Of a stretch of DNA of 64,000 bases, positions 59,352 through 64,000 are shown piece after piece. Location of the stretch: the NCBI GenBank assembly GCA_023653785.1, contig JAMKCH010041576.1:1-64000 (forward strand). Direction: 5' to 3'. The DNA is from Ophioderma brevispina. Lineage: Eukaryota; Echinodermata; Ophiuroidea; Amphilepidida; Ophiodermatidae. The position numbers were made by a program, and so were the translations under genes. Position 1 is the first letter of the stretch. Each line of letters opens with the position of its first letter. The notes beneath the pieces are model-generated. The model was not told the DNA's origin. It saw nothing but the letters and a program-made list of their open reading frames with translations, and did not search any database.

Positions 59352-60655
59352 CAGTGGCGGATCCAGATTTTTGAAACGAGTGGGGCGTGGAATTGGCTAC
59401 AATGGCACCGAGTGCCGGGTGATGGGTGTCCCCCTCCTGCGCTGTGGTGGTGGTGTGGGAGTGGGGTGTTGCCAGGGGTATCCCCTTCCCGAATTGAGCG
59501 TCCAAAAACTAAACTTGGTTATCACTTAAAATTATCGACCGAACCTAAAACTGTGGTCGAAATCCAAGATGAATTTTTGGATATCGAGTGTTCCATACAC
59601 GCCCATACACGTGACAAAATTACGTTTAATCACATACCCGATTGTTTGTAGAAAACCACTTTCGGGCCCTGTTTCATATAAGTTAAGATTAATCTTTTAA
59701 GATTAAAAGCGAAACCTAACACGAGTTATTTTTCTAAAGTTATGAAATCATTTAAGCCAATTTAAGAAGAGATTTCAAAGAATTTTCATATGATGATATT
59801 TGTGAAGTTCAATCCCAGTACCTTTTTATAACTAGGTTCTATTTTATTAATTTTACTTACAAATTCCTCTTAAGAAGTGTTAGAGACTTAAGAAGAATGA
59901 TTCTTCTTAAATTCACTTAAGATTAATCTTAACCTTTGTGAAACAGGGCCCTGGACTGCTCAAGACTGGTGCCGAATGGCCTTTATTTTTTTTAAATCAT
60001 GAGCAGTTTTTCCTGTGTACAGGCATGAAAAGGTGGGTTTTGAAAAAAAAACTGAAAGGGACCTTTACTTTAAGGGGTCATAACTTGATAACTGAGCCAT
60101 CTACATACAAATGAACTGGGATCTACATACAAAATGAACTGGGATAGAGCTCTTTAAAATAAGGTTATTAAGAAAATTACAAACCTATAATTAATATTTA
60201 AATAAAATATTGGTAATGATTTTTTATTTGCTAAAAACACACACAAAATGTTACGTCCAAAGCTGTCAAAGTGCAATAAAAGCTTAGGAAATCGTTTGAT
60301 TTAAGCAAAAATCAAGATGGTATAAAAACTCGATGATTAAAAGCTGTATCTTTATCAAGACAAATTTCATATAGAATATAGAAGAGAAATGGTCAATAGG
60401 AGCCGGTAGAATCATGGGCGATTTTCTTTCCTGACTATAATATCGAAGAATTAGCAATGTAGATTACAATTTGTAGCTATTTCCTCTTATAAATTCACGC
60501 ACACGCTTAATAATGAATAATCTTAACTTTTAGGATAGGCAGTTTCAACACCTGACCCATTTTATTCTTGTAATTTTTTTTATGATTATTATTTTTTTTT
60601 CTCCCTCCAACGAGGGGGCGTGCGCCGAGCACGCCCCTATGTAGATCCGCCAGTG
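59352..60655. mobile_element. Possible hAT-type element, 1.3 kb
   Basis: The left end CAGTGGCGGATCCAG and the right end GATCCGCCAGTG are inverted with one mismatch, a terminus type common in hAT-related elements. GTCTG flanks both ends (59347-59351 and 60656-60660). That is only 5 bp, not the 8 bp expected for hAT, so the pair may instead be two separate element ends. GGGGCGTG lies subterminally on both sides. No transposase is visible. A smaller MITE (59664-59951) is nested inside. Confidence 0.45.
59664..59951. mobile_element. MITE, 288 bp
   Basis: GGGCCCTGTTTCATATAAG at the left pairs with CTTTGTGAAACAGGGCCC at the right. The next blocks (AAGATTAATCTT) are shared by both arms. No clear target duplication was seen. 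Confidence 0.85.
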
Positions 60656-61375
60656 GTCTGTAACATTTCTGCATGGAATTAATTGATTTTTATAACAAAA
60701 ATAGAAGAAAGAAGAAATATGATTGGACAAAATTATGCATTGATATTTGAACGGTACGTATGTTAAAGGGATTAGCAGCGATAATGCGAGAGAATCGAAA
60801 AAAAATGTGGAAATGCATGTTTTTAACTATAAATAATGTGTACAATTCCCTATAACTGCTTTAATGTAGAAACAAACCACCAAATAGTGAAAACTACGAA
60901 GTATTTGAGGAAATTTGTCATACTGTCTCCCACAAATAGACCTACAGCGATGGCGTCTCAAAATCTGCACTAAACAGCTGATTGTGGTTTACACCAGTAC
61001 AGAATGAACAGACCAGTACAGAATGAACAGAGATCAATAATGTTTGTGTTTGAAGTCAAACTGTATTGATCATGGTGCACAATATTACGCTGAAAATCTG
61101 TGATATTCACCGGGAAAGGCTTTTTTGTCTGGGGCGGTACATCTGTCAAATGGTAACGCAGGTGACCTGAGGCCAGCTCAGCGTGGACGGCGTGGATCTT
61201 GCCTTTAATACACAGATTTCAAGCCAGCCACTCGCAGGTTAATATGCTCGCATATCCATGCCAGCAATAAAAATATAAAAATATGAATTTTGATGATTTT
61301 TCGATGTTTCGGATTAGCAAATCGCTGCTAATACGCGGTATAGTATGCTAAGAACATTTACCCGCGAACTTGGAT
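60656..61375. other. No gene recognised
   Basis: A 19-bp direct repeat, ACCAGTACAGAATGAACAG, occurs twice at about 60994-61031. Otherwise unassigned. Confidence 0.45.
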
Positions 61376-61880
61376 TTAAGCAATAACAACACATTTTTAA
61401 AGAGTGCCCCAATTTAAAAAAAATTGATATTTTTGCATAGTTATGTTGGTAATTGTCTAGGAAACTATACCTGCGAACGAGAATGCTAACAAAATGCGTA
61501 TTTATCATAAAATAAGCGATTTTGTAATTAGAATTGAGCTGGAAATGCTAAGTTTATGTCCCTCCATGACGAAATAGTGCCACCTCAAAGAAAATGACCT
61601 CTAACTGACTTGCCTGAACCAATAAAACAACTAATGGATGAGCAATTTCATATTGGAAGGCCGTTTCCAGCAGTCGTTGAATTATTATCGGAGATCTCCG
61701 ATATTAATTATTCTAATTACAAAATTCCTTCGTTTGCGACACATAGACATTTTCGAGCTTAACCCTTCACAGGTAGGCCTATAGTTTACTAGCCTGTTAC
61801 CAATGCAACCGTGCAAAAATCTCAAAATTTTTGAAAAATTGGGGGGCGCTCTTCAAAAAAATGTGCTATTATTGCTTTAA
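61376..61880. mobile_element. TTAA-flanked MITE, 505 bp
   Basis: The ends TTAAGCAATAAC and ATTATTGCTTTAA are inverted with TTAA at each edge. It is the same family as 36427-37867 but lacks the nested foldback, and so shows the uninterrupted interior. Confidence 0.88.
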
Positions 61881-61969
61881 TTCATTTTATTGACAGGTGT
61901 GTGCATTGTTTTCTTCAGAAACATTAATGCATTGGATTTTATGACATATTTATGACGTATTTTTAATGT

Positions 61970-62190
61970 AATAATAATAATAATTAATTCTTATACACCG
62001 AAGTGCTCATGGCGTTGCTGTGGAGCGCCTAGGGCTGCCATAACACAAACAGTAAATCCAGAACGACAAGGAAAGGTTTATCGAAAGAAGTCCAATTTTG
62101 CACACCGAAGTTCTCGGAAAAAAATGCAAGGTTGGAGCATAGGAACGTACGAGGGAATCGAACCCGGGCCGCATTGGTGAAAGCCTCGCT
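61970..62190 (-). mobile_element. tRNA-derived SINE, minus strand
   Basis: On the minus strand there is a good B box (GGTTCGATTCC at about 62154-62168) preceded by tRNA-like GCTTTCACCAATGCGGCCCG. The body ends in GGTGTATAAGAATTAATTATT and an (ATT)n tail at 61970-61985, the usual SINE layout. The A box is not clear. Confidence 0.55.
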
Positions 62191-62284
62191 TTTTCCAAAA
62201 TGTGTGCTGTAATGTCGGGATATTTTTGGTTTCTCGTGCATCGACAAAATCAATGCACTTGCTTTCAAATATATGACTCATTTT

Positions 62285-62590
62285 ATAGTTGTTTCGGAAA
62301 TTTCGACACATGCATTTCTATAGTTGACTTTGAAATTTCGACCCATTTCTCTAGTTGAATTTGAAATTTTGCACCATTTTTTCACAGTAATCCTAGCAAA
62401 AATCGACCATTTTCATAGTACTTTTTTTCAAAATCGGAAAAAATCGACCATTTTCATTGTGATTTACTGAAATCAGAAAAATCGACCCATATCCATAGTG
62501 AATTGTGATCAAAAATTGGAAAATTGACCCATTTATATAGTAGCAATGACCTAAAAAATTGATCCATCTTTATAGTGGGATGGTGGGAAA
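62285..62590. repeat. Tandem repeat, about 8 units of 35-45 bp
   Basis: The units share the pattern AATCGACCCATTT, then CATAGT, then TTTTGAAATC or GATCAAAAATTGG. They are degenerate in both sequence and length. No spacer-repeat alternation is present. Confidence 0.85.
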
Positions 62591-63484
62591 ACGATTCTTC
62601 ATTATAGTAAGGGGTGAAACGGCAACCGATATTGGTGGCACATATGTACCTACCCTTTTCTACTAAGTACCCCCGGGTTTTGAACATTTTGCGGGTGAGT
62701 TCATTGCACAATTAAATTGAACTCAATACATCATGTTGGGACAATGTCACGGGACAGTGTGTTATCGTCCTAATTTCTTGAGAAGAATCAACATGATCAA
62801 GATGATAAACGAGTGTCATTTGAATAAAATAGAATGGATAAAATATTACCTTTCAGTAATTTTATTGTTTAACAAAACATAACAAAAAATTGTCGCTCTG
62901 AATCAGAATCAGTCCTAATAAACATCAGCCATATCAACAATTTACCCTTTTCGTGACATATTTTTCACTCTAATGATTTTATCATCAGTATCATCACGCA
63001 AGTCCTGTCATCTGTTTAATTCCCAGAAATACGATTTAGAGTCTCGTTTCCCCATATTTACCTTTTTCCAACTGCCCTAGTTTAATGGATGAGGAAGATA
63101 TCATACGAAATCTTGAAGTTACATCCGGATTTCGCACAGAGACGGAAACTGATCGCTCTCTCAGGGGTGAAAAAGAGCGGTCCGTGATAAGTGAACTGTA
63201 CACATTGATTTCACTCTGTGCCTTATCAACTATTAGGGAGCATCTGGTCTAGTTCCTATCAACCGAAAATAATGCAAAACCGATCATCCCTTGTACTCTA
63301 TGCGATTGGATCATAAATTTAAATACCAAACATTTCAAAACAAACTAAATTAAAACTAAATGAAATAAATAAGCTCGATAGTAACTACTCGATAGTGATA
63401 GTGATTTAGAAGGGGACGACTAATAGTGCAACGGAAGAAGGCGAAACTGTTCATCACTGTAGTACATCAACAGGAGACTTTGCT
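62591..63484. other. No gene recognised
   Basis: Unassigned AT-rich sequence. Confidence 0.4.
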
Positions 63485-64000
63485 TTAGGTAAAAGGCACT
63501 ATCAGTGATTTGCCAAACCAGAAAATGAAAAAAATCGGATTTAAATGTCTGTATAAGTATCCTAACATAACACTGCAAGTGATAAGACCGAAAGCAACAA
63601 ATTCGAATATTTTAGCCACTTACTGTAACACGTAATTGAATGGGGATTTATGAACACTGTTTTTCTTCTATCCTTCACTTTTAAGCTAGTCCTGCAAATT
63701 AATTTTATTTTGACTCTTTCCGGTTGATCAGAGATAGTCTCTTTAATCGTTGTTTAACGCATTAAACCTAGACAAATGATACCCTTTTTAATCTTTACAA
63801 CGAGACAAATACTTTGGTGTACACATTTTAACACAATTGACTTGATTTCAAATTTACCCCTGTACTAATTTGTTAAATCAGAAAATCGAAAAAAATCATC
63901 CAAAATCAGATTTTCGCATGTCTAAAACAAGTATAGGGATTCTAACATACCCTACAAGTATATAGACCAAAAGCAACCTAATACGGATAATAAGGATAAT
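63485..64000. repeat. Partial copies of the 52-kb TTAA MITE family
   Basis: 63495-63780 resembles the interior of 52637-53169: ATCAGTGAT, GTATCCTAACATAAC, CACGTAATTGAATGG, then GAGATAGTCT. A second partial copy starts near 63865 (TAACATACCCTACAAGTATA, ACCAAAAGCAACCTAATA) and runs off the window. Confidence 0.65.

Noticed and set aside
62285..62590. Regularly spaced repeats that could suggest a CRISPR-like array
   Set aside because: The whole unit is repeated and degenerate, with no constant repeat separated by unique spacers. The context is animal nuclear DNA.

Overview
The window looks like nuclear DNA of a multicellular animal, probably a marine invertebrate. It is AT-rich and has no operons or dense coding. 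It is packed with short inverted-repeat transposons, a tRNA-derived SINE and decayed transposase pieces. Several repeat types and one gene family remind me of non-vertebrate deuterostomes and other marine invertebrates, but the phylum cannot be fixed from sequence alone. No complete, confidently functional gene was found.

Layout. 1-11 kb: mostly unassigned intergenic or intronic DNA with two possible exons (163-345, 3740-3854), tandem repeats (2575-2957, 6790-7000), a hAT-like MITE with an exact 8-bp target duplication (5626-5753), an exactly duplicated 348-bp block (7337-8170) and a possible solo LTR (about 9009-9985). 11-29 kb: two divergent copies of one segment lie head to tail (about 11040-18272 and 18273-29147). 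They differ by their own transposon insertions. Each keeps a broken Tc1-type transposase. The second copy is split by a 4.4-kb long-terminal-inverted-repeat element (22199-26592) that contains a decayed minus-strand copy of a multicopy invertebrate protein family.

30-35.4 kb: a small locus with two paralogous copies of a C-terminal zinc-binding module (32139-32288 and the end of 34306-34993). They share 3' flanking DNA, and one flank is split by a TA-flanked mariner-type element for which the other copy is the exact empty site. 36-38 kb: a TTAA-flanked MITE with a second foldback nested in it; a relative without the nested element lies at 61376-61880. 38-48 kb: mostly featureless, with one foldback at 43724-44017. 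48.5-57.5 kb: a tRNA-derived SINE, a foldback, then a second pair of direct duplicates (50223-53463 and 54360-57550) carrying TTAA MITEs. 58-64 kb: a minisatellite arranged as one large inverted repeat, a possible hAT-type element, a minus-strand SINE, a roughly 40-bp tandem repeat, and partial copies of the 52-kb TTAA MITE family.

The window therefore records repeated transposon insertion and local duplication. The points most worth following are the paired zinc-module gene family, the gene remnant inside the 4.4-kb foldback, and whether the large direct duplicates are real or are two haplotypes assembled in tandem. Duplicate copies often differ by one- or two-base indels, so residual long-read error is a live alternative explanation for some frameshifts.
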